A DNA stretch of 64,000 bases, taken from Glebionis coronaria (lineage: Eukaryota > Streptophyta > Magnoliopsida > Asterales > Asteraceae). The notes below the pieces were generated by a model. It did no database searches. It was given only the letters and a program-made list of their open reading frames with translations, and was not told where the DNA came from. Positions 11,621 through 24,256 of this stretch are shown piece by piece. Within the stretch, counting starts at the first letter, position 1; each line of letters begins with the position of its first letter. A program made the position numbers and the translations under genes. The stretch lies in contig CM046878.1 in assembly GCA_025667525.1 (NCBI GenBank), positions 400,010,433-400,074,432 on the forward strand. Direction: 5' to 3'.

Positions 11621-11909
11621 ACCAGTCTGTATTTAGTAGTGACCTTTGTATCTTTTGTACTTTTGTAGCTTTGACTAAACCGACTTGTTAGTAGTAGACT
11701 TGGCACGAATTTTGAGTATATATAGTGCTAGAACTTTGATATGGGATGTAACTAAGACAATACTTTTGTTTCAAATCGAATGAAATATGTATCTTGTCTT
11801 GAATTCCATATTGTGCCTTATTTGTATCTTGATTATGACTTCAATCCATATTATATGAATCCTTGTTGGGTGAATGCTTAATACTTTGAAATTGTGAAAT
11901 TATAGAACT

Positions 11910-13658
11910 ATGCCGCCCAAGAAGGCTGTGACTGAGGATGATGTACGTAGGATTATTACGGAGCAAGTTACCGCATCTATGACTGAATTTATGGCAAATG
12001 CTAGAAATGAAGCTGGCGGTAGTGGAGCTGGCGGTAGTGGAGCTGGAGGTAGTGGAGCTGGCGGTAGTGGAGTTGGCGGTAGTGGAATTGGCGGTACTAA
12101 TGTGAATGTGAATGCTAATAATGTGAATGCTAATGCTGGAGGAAATGTAGGAGGACTTGGAACTAATGCACCTAAAGTTGGTGGTTGTACTTATGTGACG
12201 TTCATGAAGTGTGAACCTCTACCTTTTAATGGAACTGAAGGTGCTGTAGGATTAAGCCAGTGGATTGAGAAGATTGAGTTGGTGTTTCGGATTAGTAAGT
12301 GTAAGGAGGAAGATAAGGAGACTTTTGCTATGGCTACTCTTAAAGGTCGTGCGTTGACTTGGTGGAACGGGAGAATTGCTTTCATGGGTCTTGATGCTGC
12401 TAATGTTACTCCTTGGGCTGAAATTAAGAAGTGGATGACTTTGGAGTTTTGTCCTCGTAGTGTGATTATTAGGTTAGAACAAGAGTTGATTCATTTGAGA
12501 ATGAAAGGTGTGGACATTGATAGTTACACAAATCGATTCCATGAGTTGGCCTTGCTATGTCCTCGATTGGTTGAACCCGAAGAGATCTGAATTGAACAAT
12601 ATATTAAAGGGTTGACCAGAAATATCCGGGGGGACGTGACATCATCTAAACCACTGACCATTGATGATGCTGTTCGAATGGCTTACCAACTCATTGGACA
12701 GATAATTCAGGATAGGGAAGATGAAGCCCGTGTTGGTGAGAAAAGAAAGGGAGACGGTGATCGTGTAGATAGAGGTGATAATAGGAAGAATTTCAATCGC
12801 CGTCAGAACCAGAGAAAGGGGAATGCAAATGCTCTTACCAACAACACACCGCGCAACGATGATAGATGTCCTAAGTGTGGCAACAAGAGGCATCCTGGCG
12901 ACTGCTGGAAGTGCCGAAATTACGGAAAGCTTTGACACAAGGTTGAAAGGTGTAAGAAGGGAACCATTTGCTTCAACTGTAATGAAGAAGGTCATAGGAA
13001 ATCGGAATGCCCTAAGTTGAAAGCGATTGTACCTGGAAGAAACCCCCAGGATGGTATCTATCAACTTGGAACAATTGAGGTGAAGAAAGAGGATTCGAAT
13101 GTCGTTACCGGTATGTTTTTACTCAACAATCATTATGATGTTGCTTTATTTGATTCGGGTGCTGATAGGAGCTTTGTATCCACTAAATTTAGAGCCCTTA
13201 TTGACATTGAACCTGTTGAGATAAACACCAATTACGAGGTGGAATTGGCTGATGGCAAATTAGTGAAAACTAATAAGCTATTAGAAGGATGCTCTCTAAA
13301 TCTCTTGAACCATTCCTTTCCGATTGATTTGATGTTGATAGAATTAGGTAGTTTTGATATTATTATTGGTATTGATTGGTTGTCGTTGAATAATGCTACT
13401 ATTTTATGTGGAGAGAAGAAAGTTAAGATTCCTCTTAGGAATAGGACGTTAGTAATTGATGGTAATCGAGGTGAATCCCGTTTGAAAATCATTTCATGTA
13501 TTAAAGTCCAAAAGTACATCAGGAACGGTTGTGAGTTATTCTTAGCTCAAGTGACCGGGAATGAGTCTAGGGAGAAACGAATGGAATATGTACCAATTAT
13601 TTGTGAATTTCCTGAGGTATTTCCTAAAGATTTACCCGGACTTCCACCGATAAGGTAA
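11910..13658 (+). pseudogene. gag and protease of element A, with three stops
   Basis: One frame begins at MPPKKAVTEDD. It has a Gly-Ser-Ala repeat (15-bp tandem units, 12013-12092) and a retrotransposon gag domain with the WIEKIE and LTWWNG motifs. CX2CX4HX4C-type zinc knuckles follow (for example CFNCNEEGHRKSEC near 12970-13011), then an aspartic protease with active-site DSGA near 13145-13170 and the IIIGIDWL strand. Gag forms the particle and packages RNA; the protease matures the polyprotein. In-frame stops are TGA 12588-12590, TGA 12933-12935 and TAA 13656-13658. Element C reads CGA, GGA and CAA at these positions. It is homologous to the gag-protease of C and is not functional as it stands. 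Confidence 0.9.
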
Positions 13659-14494
13659 GTAGAGTTTCGAATCGATTTAATTCCTGGTGCTGCACCGGTG
13701 GCACGTGCGCCTTACCGATTAGCCCCTTCTGAATTAAAGGATTATCTGAGCAACTTAAGGAGTTGTCTGATAAAGGTTTTATTCGACCGAGCTCGTCGCC
13801 TTGGGGAGATCCAGTCTAGTTCGTTAAGAAGAAGGATGGATCTTTTCGTATGTGCATTGATTATAGGGAACTGAATAAGTTGACAATTAAAAATCCATAT
13901 CCTTTACCTAGGATTGATGATTTGTTTGATCAACTACAAGGATCTAGTGTGTATTATAAGATAGATTTGCGGTCAGGATATCACCAACTTCGCGTCCGTG
14001 AAGAAGATATTCCTATAACTGCATTTAGAAGTCGTTATGGACACTATGAATTTCAAGTAACGCCATTTGGGTTAACTAACGCACCTGCGGTTTTCATGGA
14101 TTTAATGAATCGAGTGTGCAAGCCCTACTTGGATAAATTTGTGATTGTGTTTATTGACGATATTCTAATCTATTCTAAGAATGAAGATGAACATAGAGAA
14201 CATTTAAGGATTGTTTTGAATTTGTTGAAGGATGAAAGGTTGTATGCTAAGTTTTCGAAATGTGATTTCTGGTTAGATTCTGTTCAATTTCTTGGTCATG
14301 TGATTAACAAAGATGGAATTCATGTTGATCCTGCAAAGGTTGAAGCTATTAAGAATTGGTCTGCACCGACAACGCCAACGGAAGTGCGACAGTTCTTAGG
14401 ATTTGCTGGCTATTATAGGCGATTCATTAAAGAATTTTCTTTGATAGCTAAACCCTTAACTAAGCTTACCCAGAAGAATAAACCTTTCGTTTGA
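13659..14494 (+). pseudogene. Reverse transcriptase of element A, frameshifted
   Basis: After the protease, the frame continues through the [11 protein letters not shown] connection. A one-base deletion near 13738 then shifts it, and a TAG falls at 13817-13819. The frame from 13850 reads the RT core: the [10 protein letters not shown] palm entry, [20 protein letters not shown], the catalytic [10 protein letters not shown] (F-I-D-D) near 14150-14175, and FLGHVI in the thumb. It would copy genomic RNA to DNA. It ends in TGA at 14492-14494, at a codon that is TAG in element C. All core motifs are present, so only the breaks inactivate it. Confidence 0.92.
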
Positions 14495-15115
14495 GGAAGT
14501 GATGAAGATGGAGCATTTCAGACATTGAAGCAAAAATTATGTAGTGCGCCAATCTTATCATTACCCGACGGGAGTGAAGATTTTGTAGTGTATTGTGATG
14601 CATCTCTTAGAGGCCATGGATTTGTTTTGATGCAGAGAGAGAAAGTGATAGCTTATGCTTCTAGGCAATTAAGGAAGAATGAGGAGAATTATACTACTCA
14701 TGATCTTGAGTTAGGAGCTGTAGTCTTTGCTCTTAGGTTGTGGAGACATTATCTGTATGGCACCAAGTGTACGGTATTCACCGATCACAAAAGCCTACAG
14801 TATATTCTCGACCAGAAGGAATTGAACATGAGGCAACGAAGATGGATAGAGTTGTTAAGTAATTATGATTGTGATATAAAATATCACCCAGGAAAAGCCA
14901 ATGTTGTTGCCGATGCGTTAAGTAGGAAAGATAGAGAGCCTATCAGGGTACGTTCTCTAGTCTTGATCGTGCACAATAATTTTCCTGAGCAAATTAGAAA
15001 TGCGCAAATAGAAGCTTGTAAGAAGGAAAATTTTGTTAATGAAGGGTTCCGAGGAGAAGGAGATCCTTTAGAGGTTAGAGCTGATGGAGTGAAATGCTTA
15101 AGAGGTCGTATGTAG
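14495..15115 (+). pseudogene. RNase H of element A
   Basis: Same frame as the reverse transcriptase, after the TGA at 14492. It shows the RNase H acidic residues in [15 protein letters not shown] and TDHKSLQY, and VVADALSR near the C terminus. It would remove RNA from the RNA-DNA hybrid. It stops at TAG 15113-15115, where element C has a Trp codon and continues into integrase. Confidence 0.9.
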
Positions 15116-16123
15116 ATACCTAAGTTTGGAGGCTTAAGAGATTTGATTATGTTAGAATCCTATAAATCTAAGTATTCCATTCATCCGGGATCTGATAAGA
15201 TGTACCATGATTTGAAGAAGTTGTACTGCTGGCCGAATATGAAAGCTGACATAGCTATGTATGTTCTTCAATGCTTGACTTGTGCTAGAGTCAAAGCTGA
15301 ATATCAAAAGCCATCAGGACTACTTCAACAGCCTAAGATTCCTGAATGGAAGTGGGAGCGAATTACGATGGACTTTATCACCAAGTTTCCAAAAACATCA
15401 TCTGGAAACAACTCGATTTGGGTTATTGTCGACAGACTGACCAAATCAGCACACTTCCTTCCGGTTAAAGAGCAGTTCTCACTGGAGAAGCTGACTCGTA
15501 TATACCTTGATAATGTTGTATGCAAACATGGAGTGCCTGTATCGATCATTTCAGATCGAGATCCTAGATTCGCATCGAATTTTTGGAAATCTCTCCAAAG
15601 ATCTTTGGGAACGAATCTCGACATGAGCACTGCTTATCACCCCCAGACTGATGGGCAGAGTGAAAGGACGATACAAACACTAGAAGATATGTTGAGAGCT
15701 TGTGTGTTAGACTTTGGTAAGAATTGGGATAAACATTTGCCGTTAGTAGAGTTTTCGTATAACAATGGTTACCATTCTAGTATTAAGGCTGCACCGTTTG
15801 AAGCTTTGTATGGTAGCAAGTGTAGATCTGTTGTATGTTGGAGTGACGTTGGGGATACCCAACTCACGGGACCGGAATTGATCCGGGAGACTACGGAGAT
15901 GATAGTTCAGATTAAGAATAGGTTGTTGACTGCCCGTAGTAGACAGAAAAGTTACGCGGATGTGCGGCGGAAGCCAATGGAGTTTAAAGTGGGTGACCAA
16001 GTAATGTTGAAAGTATCGCCATGGAAAGGCGTTATCAGATTTGGAAAGCGAGGGAAATTGAATCCCCGTTATATTGGACCCTTTAAGATTTTATCTAGAG
16101 TAGTCCGGTGGCTTACAAACTAG
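15116..16123 (+). pseudogene. Integrase of element A
   Basis: The frame shows the HHCC zinc domain ([13 protein letters not shown], then CLTCARVK) and the DDE core: [17 protein letters not shown] and [14 protein letters not shown]. The C-terminal GPFKIL block follows (the GPY/F module of chromoviruses). Integrase inserts the cDNA into the host genome. A one-base deletion near 16103 shifts the frame, so this segment ends at 16123 and the C-terminal tail continues in the next frame. Confidence 0.92.
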
Positions 16124-16431
16124 AGTTACCCCCAGAACTTCATGGTGTTCACAACACATTCCATGTATCTAATTTGAAGAAATGTCTAGTAGTGAGTGAT
16201 GAGAAAATTCCGTTAGGTAAGGTTCGAATAGATGGGAAGCTGCATTTTATCAAAGAGCCCGTAGAAGTTATGGACCGTGAGGTAAAGCAACTGAAACAAA
16301 GTCGGATACTTATTGTCAAGATCTGATGGAATTCAAAGCATGGACCGGAGTATACTTGGGAACGAGAGGATGAAAAGTGGAAGAAATATCCGCACCTCTT
16401 CGATTTCAATAAGAAACGGACATCAAAATGA
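16108..16431 (+). pseudogene. Integrase C terminus and chromodomain of element A
   Basis: After the frameshift, the reading frame shows [16 protein letters not shown], a spacer, and [14 protein letters not shown], the start of a chromodomain. A TGA at 16324-16326 (CGA in C) interrupts it. The remainder ([21 protein letters not shown]) ends at 16431, 29 bp before the polypurine tract. Chromodomains of this class are thought to steer integration to particular chromatin. Confidence 0.88.
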
Positions 16432-16460
16432 AATGGATCACGAGGACGTTGATCCCTTTT

Positions 16461-16472
16461 AGGAGGAAAAGC
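16461..16472 (+). other. Polypurine tract of element A
   Basis: AGGAGGAAAAGC lies directly before the 3' LTR and is the plus-strand primer. The same tract occurs in reverse in C. Confidence 0.9.
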
Positions 16473-19400
16473 TGTGACAATCTAACATTTTCAGGTAGTG
16501 AAATATTTTCTCGTATAATATTTTGAAACTTATTTTTGTGTTGGTTGACGAACTCACAATTTACGGATTTAAATTTGGGCTTACGTGCATAATTTAGCGT
16601 CTTTTACGATTAAACCGGAAACCTTAGGATTACGTATTTACGTTTTTGAACTCCGTTTTTTTGATGAGACAATTTTTATTGGATTCGTTTTGTGACGTTG
16701 ATTCATAATTTATAAAAACGTTTTTCGTAAAACGACCCGAGGGCACGCAAATCGAGAAAATTAGAATCGAGGAATACCCGTAAACTAATGAGATGGGACA
16801 AAATACATTGTCCCACCCCACTAGCACCATGGGACGGCACAAACAAGACACCACATCAATATGTGGCATCTTGTTAACTTGTTAGCTACAAGTGTAAGAC
16901 TAAGCTTACACCTTAAGCCATTACTAGCTAAAACCATAAAACCTTCCACCACTTCACACATACCATCTTTCTACACATACAAACAACATCAAAACTCTCT
17001 CAAAAACCTTCCCCTTGCCGTCCACTTTGAATCACAAAACACCCCTTTTGATCTTTTCTAGCCACAAAATACATGTTAACTAGCTCTATCATGGAGTTAT
17101 CTTGAAGCCTTGATCATTTGGTGGCCATATTAACAACATAGGAGGTGATTTGCTTGTGTTCTAGGGCTGATTTCTCAACTATTGTTCTTGGTGTTTGATG
17201 ATCTTGGAGTTACTTTTGGTGTTCATCAAGTTCTTGTCTTCCAAAAACAAGAAATACACTTGGTTGGTAAAGAAGATCATCCTCTCCATTTTCTCTTGTT
17301 ATTTTTGTAAAGAACAAATGTATTTTCTTTATTATTGTATATGTATATGATGAATATATGATGATAAAAATGTTTTGTGGGGATCAAGTGTTGATAAATA
17401 TGCTTAAAAAGGTTAATAGTTATAAGAAATAAGGCTAAAATCATGATTATTTAGTTGGCTGTATAAAAACAGTATATAACTAAAATTTGAACTGATAAAC
17501 TTGCATGGTATGATCCATTTAAAGTAAGTACAAGATGTTATACACATGTGAGAGTTGGCCATGCAATGGAATCATTATAATGAGTGAGATATGATCAAAA
17601 CAAGATGAGTATGCAAATCTGAATAAGCTGTTTTGTAGGGACTGTTAAGCATAGATAAACTTAAAATGAGCAGTAGCTATAGCTAAGTTACATGTAGAAC
17701 ATAATATGAAGATCATGTCATCCAAAAATGAGCTTCTAATTCATTATAGAACTCTAGATATGATAAAAATGGTGAACATGAAAATAAAAATCAGATTTTG
17801 AGAATTAATGTTTATTATTATTATATAAGCACTCAAATTTTATTGTATAAAATGTAAAATAAAAACCCACTAACTTATGAAACTTATTTATATAAATATG
17901 TAAAAGGTTGAATAAATGGATAAATTATATAAATGGTAGTGGAATAATATTTATAAGTAATAAAAACTATAAACTTGATTTTTTCGACTTTTTCGGCTAT
18001 TACCGTAAAATTAACGTTTTTCGCCAAATAAAACATAGACGATCAAACCGTCTAATGTGAAGTTTTTAAAAGTCATATACTTATATATAAGTAACTAATA
18101 CAAGTAAAAACCGATAAAACCCGAACTACAGGACATACGGACATTAACGAGCTAACTAAGCATATTGGACTAATAATTGGACTAAATAAGTTAACCACTT
18201 ATAAAAAGAACTTATTGAGCTTAACCCATTTGGGCCCAACATGGAAAGTATATATACTGATAATATAAGTATAAAATGGATTAAAACAAGTTAAAGAACT
18301 TATACTAAGCTTATTGGACTTAAAATAGGTAATTAGGTAAAACTAGTAAAAAGTTACCAAAACGTAAACACTAAAATGAGTAAACAAGGATGTATAAACC
18401 TACTTGATCATCATCATATGTACAAAATCATCATATGTATATTGTTATTTTGATAAAAGTCATTGGACAAAAGTCTAAGACCGATTATTATTTATATAGG
18501 TTTCCGTGACCGAAGCACGCCCGTAGCCGATAATCCGCCTTTCAATATCAACGTGAGTTCATAGCCTCGCACCCTTTTAAATGTTTTATAAAATGATTTG
18601 TAAACCCGCGAGGGAGATAACATGCTAGTTTTTGATAAAAATAGAACACAAGTAGTCCCGATGGTATGCTTAATGATATGGACCCGAATGATGCTATGAC
18701 CCTATAAACGAGACTAAAAGGATTATTAGTAGTTAGGTTATGTCACTTAAAGTCCCATTAGCATGAATTGTGAACTACCGGGATTTGGTAGACGCTTATG
18801 CATTTAATAGTACTATTTGGGGACGATCACCCCAGTTCGCGCCTTGACGGTTGATCCCCGTCGTACCACATTGATTGGTAAGCAAATTTATGTATGAGAA
18901 GATTCCATAGCGTGATTTTTGTGACGACACGCTAACTTAGATGGGCAAATTGTTTGTCGGGTTCGCGGCCCGCTGTTTTCATAGTAAGGTAACAATGTCA
19001 TGCGGCTAGTAATAATCCTAATCCAAATAAAATGTATCCTATACATAATGTAATCCAATAACGACGCTAATAACGATGAATATATTACCTATAATGGTAA
19101 TATTGAGGCTACGGTCTCATGGACGGTTTAAGATGTATGCTTGATTTATATATTGCCTGACTAGCAATATGAGGACTTACTTCCGATATTATACTTGCGC
19201 TCTGATTTTAAATGATTGTTTTATATAACGGTTTTTATTAAACTCTATGAATTCACTCGGCATTCGCTGATATGATTTTTGCATGTTTTTATCTCAGGTG
19301 CTTGAAGTTAATCCAGATGGAGATCGACTCTGATGGCCCACATAATATTAAAAATGTTCATTCGATCTATGTTTTATAAACTTAATGACCTGTGTAATTT

Positions 19401-19559
19401 GGGACCTGTTGTACACTTTAAAACTTTTTATCGAATGAATGTATGTTGAACCTTGTACAACCATTTTTATGTGTTGTCTATGATTGGAGTTATTGTGCTA
19501 TCCCGTAACACTCTAAAAGACCCTTCCGCTGTACCGGTATGAAAATTGAGAGTGTTACA
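16473..19559 (+). repeat. Element A 3' LTR
   Basis: It is 3,087 bp long, the pair of 7245-10329, with about 57 differences by eye including small indels. Confidence 0.95.
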
Positions 19560-19564
19560 CCCCG
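19560..19564. repeat. Target-site duplication of element A, right copy (ccccg)
   Basis: Identical to 7240-7244. Confidence 0.93.
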
Positions 19565-22500
19565 TATTGCTAGTCAGGCAATATATTGTAATTCGGTGCG
19601 TATAGCAGTATTTCGTTAATTGGATTATTATAAGCCGCATGACATTGTTACCTTACTAAACCAAACAACGGGTAGCTAACCCGATACTCAATTTTCCCAT
19701 CTAAGTTAGCGTGTCGTCACAATAATCACGCTATGGAAATCTTCTCATACATAAATTCGCTTACCAATCAATGTGGCACGACGGGTATCAACCGTCAAGG
19801 CGCGAACTGGGGTGATCGTCCCCAAATAGTACTATTATATGCATAAGCGTCTACAAAATCCCGGTAGTTCACAATTCATGCTAATGGGACTTTTACTGAC
19901 ATAACCTAACTTTAATAATCCATTTCATTTCACCTATCGGGTCATATAATCATTCATCGGGTCATACAATCATTCGGGTCCAAATCGATAAACAAACAAT
20001 CGGGACAACTAGTGTCCTATTTCATAAAAACTAACATGTTATCTCCCTCGCGGGTTTATAAAGCATTTCATAAAAACATTTAAAAGAGTGCGAGGCTATG
20101 AACTCACGTTGATGTGGAAAGGCGGGTTATCGGCAATTCGGACGTACGGTACGTGCTTCAATCACGGAAACCTTGAAAAATAATACTCGTCTCAAACTCT
20201 TGTCCAATGACTTTATAAAAATAACAATTATGTATACATATGATGATTTTATATATATGATGATCAAGTGGGTTTACATATTCTCATTTACTCATTTTAG
20301 TGTTATGTGTTGATAACTTTTATACTAGTTTACTAGTTTTACCTATTTACATGTTCTAAGTCCAATAAGCTTATTATAAGTTCTTTAACTTGTATTAATC
20401 CATCAGTATTTACACTTTACATGTTGGGCCTAAATGAGTTAAGCGCAATAAATAAGTTTATAAGTGTTTTAGCCCATTTTGTTGTATTAATAGTCCAATA
20501 ACGTTAACTTAGCCCGTTAATGTCAGTATGTTATATAGTTCGGATTTTATCGGTTTTTGCTTGTTATATATGTTTATATATCAGTATATGAGTTTATAAA
20601 AGTTTACATTAGACGGGTCCAACCGTCTAAGTTTTATTCAACAAAAACGTTAATTTTACGGTAATAGCCGAAAAAGTCGTAAAAATCATGTTTATAGTTT
20701 TATAACTTATAAAACTTATCAAACTACCATTTTTATAAAATGTCCATTTATTTATCCTTATACATATTTATATAAATGTACTATATGAGTTAGTGGGTTT
20801 TAATTCACATTTTATACTATTTTTATTTGAGTGCTTATATAATACTATTATACTTTAATTTCCAAAATCTGATTTTTACTTTTATGTTCACCAAAACAGC
20901 CACATTTAGAGTTCTATATGGAGATAGAAGCTCAAATTTTTATGACATAAACTACATGATATGTGTTCCATTTAACTCTACTATAGCTACTGTTGAATCA
21001 GCCTCTAAGTAGTTTCTAAAAATCGTCCAAAACAGTGAACTTAGATTTGTACTCTAAACTTGTTTTGATCATATCCCACTCATCCAAATGATTCCATTGC
21101 ATGGCTAACTCTCACATGTGTACAAGACATATTACTTACTGTATATTGATTCTACTTTGCCATTTTATCAGTTCATCACATGGTTCTTTACTGTTTTATA
21201 CAGCCATCATTTTAAGCATGATTTTAACCTTTTTACATATAGTTTTTCATCTTTTTGCCCATGATTATCAACACCAAATCCCCACATAATATTTTTATCA
21301 TCATATACATAAATAGGAAAGAAAATACATGGTTACATAATCAAAATAACAAGAGGATGAGGAGAACAATCTTTATACCACCATGATGATGTAGGTTATG
21401 ATCAAGACATGGATTTTGATGGAGAAACTTGTGGTAAACCAAGACCATCTTCAAGACCACCAATATTCATGAAATCCTTGTGGAAAATCAGCCCCAAGAC
21501 TCCATAGAAACTCCTCCTTGGATGTTATAATCACCACCAATCTTCAAGTCTTCTATAGGTTTCCATCTTATGCAAGTTAAACATAAGATTTATGGTGGAA
21601 AATTTGATGAACATGGTGGTGGTGGTGGCAATAGGGACGGCACAAAGAAGAGCCAAGGGAGAGAGAGGAGTGGTTTGCATGAGAGAAATGAGAGAGTGGT
21701 TTGAGTGTTAGTTGTTTTGAGGTGTTTTTGTGGTTTGATTAAGCTTACAAGTTAAGCTTGTATGACAAGTGTAAACTTGTTAAGAAAACTTGACACCTCA
21801 TGGGTGTAAGTTGCTAGTTTTGGCCGTGGGTTTGTGGGGTTTGTCCAAAAAGAAAAAAGTAGGTTTTTAGTAGTAGTTCATGAGACCTCGAATTCCCACG
21901 TTCCAGCTTGCATTATGCCAACAAGTCCCACCCCCAACTAGTTCACCTCTAATGTGACACGTTCCCTCCCTGTTTGATTAACGGGATCAGTCGGCTAGAG
22001 AGCGGGGCTATTCTTCTTTCGAGGAGACAAAGTAGTCTCTTGTACTGACCGAACCCTCAGTTCGGAAGTCTTCGTCAACATGTTACGAAGCTCCAGTCAG
22101 GCGGTCAACTTGATGCGGGAGAGGCATGAGTGCAGTTTGATCTTGTGGTGTATTCCTTTGTAGTGAGTAGGGCCTCTTTCTCGTTGATCAGTTCGCCTCC
22201 GCGGTGGGGCAAGTGTCCCACTTGTCTCATCCCCATTTAATTACGGGTACTCCTCGATTCTAGTTTCCTCGATTTGCGTGCCCTCGGGTCGTTTTACGAA
22301 AAACGTTTTTATAAATTATGAATCAACGGCACAAAACGAATCTAATAAAATTGTCTCATCAAAAACGGGGTTCGAAAACATAAATACGTAATCCTAAGGT
22401 TTCCGGTTTAGTCGTAAAGGACGTTAAATAAAAATCGTAAGTCCTAATCTCTTCTCGTAAATTGGTGAGTTTATGAACCAACTCAAAATTAAAATCCCAA

Positions 22501-22736
22501 AATAATATTCACGGATAAATTTATTTCCTGAAATGTCGTACTGTCACCAAAAACGGTGTATGTAAACGTAAGCACGTTGCGTAAAATCCTCCTGTTTAGA
22601 CGTAGTCGATGCTACTCCAAGACGTAAATCCAAATTTCTTCCCAAAAATAAGTGAGTTCATATTATAACATTAAAATAATGTTTTTAAATAAATATTGAG
22701 AATAAAATATCAACCATAAATTGACGGATTGTCACA
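19565..22736 (-). repeat. Element B 3' LTR, second segment
   Basis: It continues the LTR from 7244 and matches 30967-31361 joined to 55965-58406, ending at GTCACA. It carries an extra block of about 360 bp (21840-22203) missing from the other LTR, and lacks 19 bp near 20403 that the other has. Short frames at 20827 and 21101 are shared by both LTRs and are not genes. Confidence 0.92.
21840..22203. other. Foreign insertion in the left LTR of B, possibly organellar DNA
   Basis: The right LTR reads straight through this point (57,867-57,875 region). The left copy has about 363 extra bases of clearly higher GC than the LTR. GTGGGG occurs at both junctions, but the uninterrupted LTR already has it twice, so it need not be a TSD. 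I see no terminal inverted repeats, poly-A or long ORF. The composition is reminiscent of plant mitochondrial spacer, so a nuclear mitochondrial insertion (numt) is my leading guess, unproven. Confidence 0.6.
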
Positions 22737-22752
22737 ACATTTACCCCTAAAC
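22737..22752 (-). other. Polypurine tract of element B
   Basis: On the minus strand, TTTAGGGGTAAATGT lies directly before the 3' LTR start TGTGACAATCC. It differs from the tract of A and C, which supports a distinct family. Confidence 0.65.
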
Positions 22753-24256
22753 AAGATCTTTGTCCTCAAAGATCATCTTACCTTACTACTCGCTTCTTAT
22801 AGAGTTAAAGCCATGTGGGTATTTCCTCCACGTTCGGTCTTTTCTCACAAGTGTAATTCATTACAATACGTGAGTTTCATCAAACATAACTACGGGAATA
22901 AGATCAGGCTTAATGTTGACTTACTTTCTCTATCCATGATGTTCACGGGTTTTTTATGAATGCAACTTTTCGCCGATCTAAACTTTGTCAAGAAGAATTC
23001 AGATTTTCACTTGTAGACATTTTATCAAGTTAGATATACGAATCATAATTCACGCAGCCCTTGAAGTCCTAGGGTAGATCCAGCTTATATGCCTTTCAAA
23101 CCAACTGTTACATCATCTCAATGGTCCCATACAACGGAGACTTATATCCCATGATCTTTCAGATCATTAATTCATTTTTCCATGGTTAAAATTTTTGGCA
23201 TAACTTCGCTATCCATCTGGCACTTCAAGATCTACATATCATATTCACCTAACCTCTTTCCCACTACCGGCAGTCAATAATCAGATCCTAATTTCAACAA
23301 TCAATTCAGGTCTCGCGGGTCGAGTATTTTGTAAGGTTAGGTTCGCCATCATAGGAAACCTTAAACCTAAAAGACATGTCCAACTCACAATGGGTGTATG
23401 TCGGGTGTCTTCATCTCAACTCCTGCTTACTGATGCTCTAATATTTAGATCCTCACAAGATTCGATCTCGATCCTAATACGATAGTTTTCAATGATAATC
23501 TCTCCAAATGAAAACGATTTAACAATCTATTACCAAAGGTTAATCATTTAAACATAAAACAATACTTATAGTATTTTGTATCGTTACTTTACCTCGTCCC
23601 TTCGATTTGGGGTGGTAAAGAGTACTCTCATCAAGGTTCGTTCCCAATGACTTCTGAGCAAATCTCTAGAAATTCGATGCGAAACAAGGATCTTGATATA
23701 GATGATCGATACAGGCACACCATGTTTACATAACTCCTTTAAATACAAAAGAGTCAATTTCTTCATCGAGAATTTATCATTAACTAGAATGATATTAGTA
23801 GATTTGGTCAGTCTGTCGATGATGACCCAAATCGAATCAAATTCAGATGATGACCTTTGAAGTAGCTAGACGTTTACTAATGTATGAGGCGATGTCTGCC
23901 TTCATAAATTATTTTTTTTCATCAGTACAACTTCTCAGATAGAAATACATTTAGTTAGAAATGACATGAGTAGAATACTTATACTTACGAGATTTCAACA
24001 TGACTAAATCTCAAAATCCTCCATATTTAGGCAACCACAAGTGGCCTTTTATACATTTAACGCTACCGGCTTCTCAATTCTAATGGTTCACATTAGCCGC
24101 GAACCCCTTTTATTATCTATATTATCCTTCTTACAAGCATCGTTTATTTTTATCTTGTTCGGCAATTTATTTTGCACCTTCATTATTAAGGAACATGTCC
24201 TAATTGGTTCTTTATCTTTTCTACATAATGTGTCAGTATCTACATTCACTTCATCC
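22753..24256 (-). pseudogene. Integrase and RNase H relic of element B
   Basis: Minus-strand blocks are collinear with element C but contain many stops and indels. KHGVPVSII with the following SHRISRDL block (23584-23766) is the integrase core. 23810-24040 corresponds to the zinc domain. 24088-24256 corresponds to the end of RNase H (DTDTLCRKDKEPIRT). By eye, similarity to C is about 70%. No frame longer than about 60 codons survives. The LINE interrupts this relic at 24257. Confidence 0.8.
24241..24256. repeat. Target-site duplication of the LINE, left copy
   Basis: TACATTCACTTCATCC is repeated with one change at 26352-26367. Removing the LINE and one copy restores the RNase H relic of B in register with C. 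Confidence 0.88.

Larger units (their letters stand above)
7245..19559 (+). mobile_element. Element A: full-length Ty3/gypsy chromovirus (Tekay/Del-like), inactive
   Basis: A is 12,315 bp long, with LTRs of about 3.09 kb ending TGTGAC and GTTACA, a Met-tRNA primer site, gag, protease, reverse transcriptase, RNase H, integrase with chromodomain, and a polypurine tract. The chromodomain, the long LTRs and the primer type fit the Tekay/Del clade; the clade is inference. An acidic ORF precedes gag. Segments 10478-10609 and 11621-11909 are AT-rich spacer between leader, acidic ORF and gag. gag-pol was one frame and now carries seven stops and two frameshifts. The two LTRs differ at about 57 of 3,085 positions by eye. 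Confidence 0.95.

Noticed and set aside
12642..13519. Minus-strand frames opposite gag and protease of A (and the mirrored ones in C)
   Set aside because: Shadows of the coding strand; no domains of their own.
20827..21289. Small frames in the left LTR of B, repeated at 56847-57309
   Set aside because: Both copies are LTR sequence and composition-driven.
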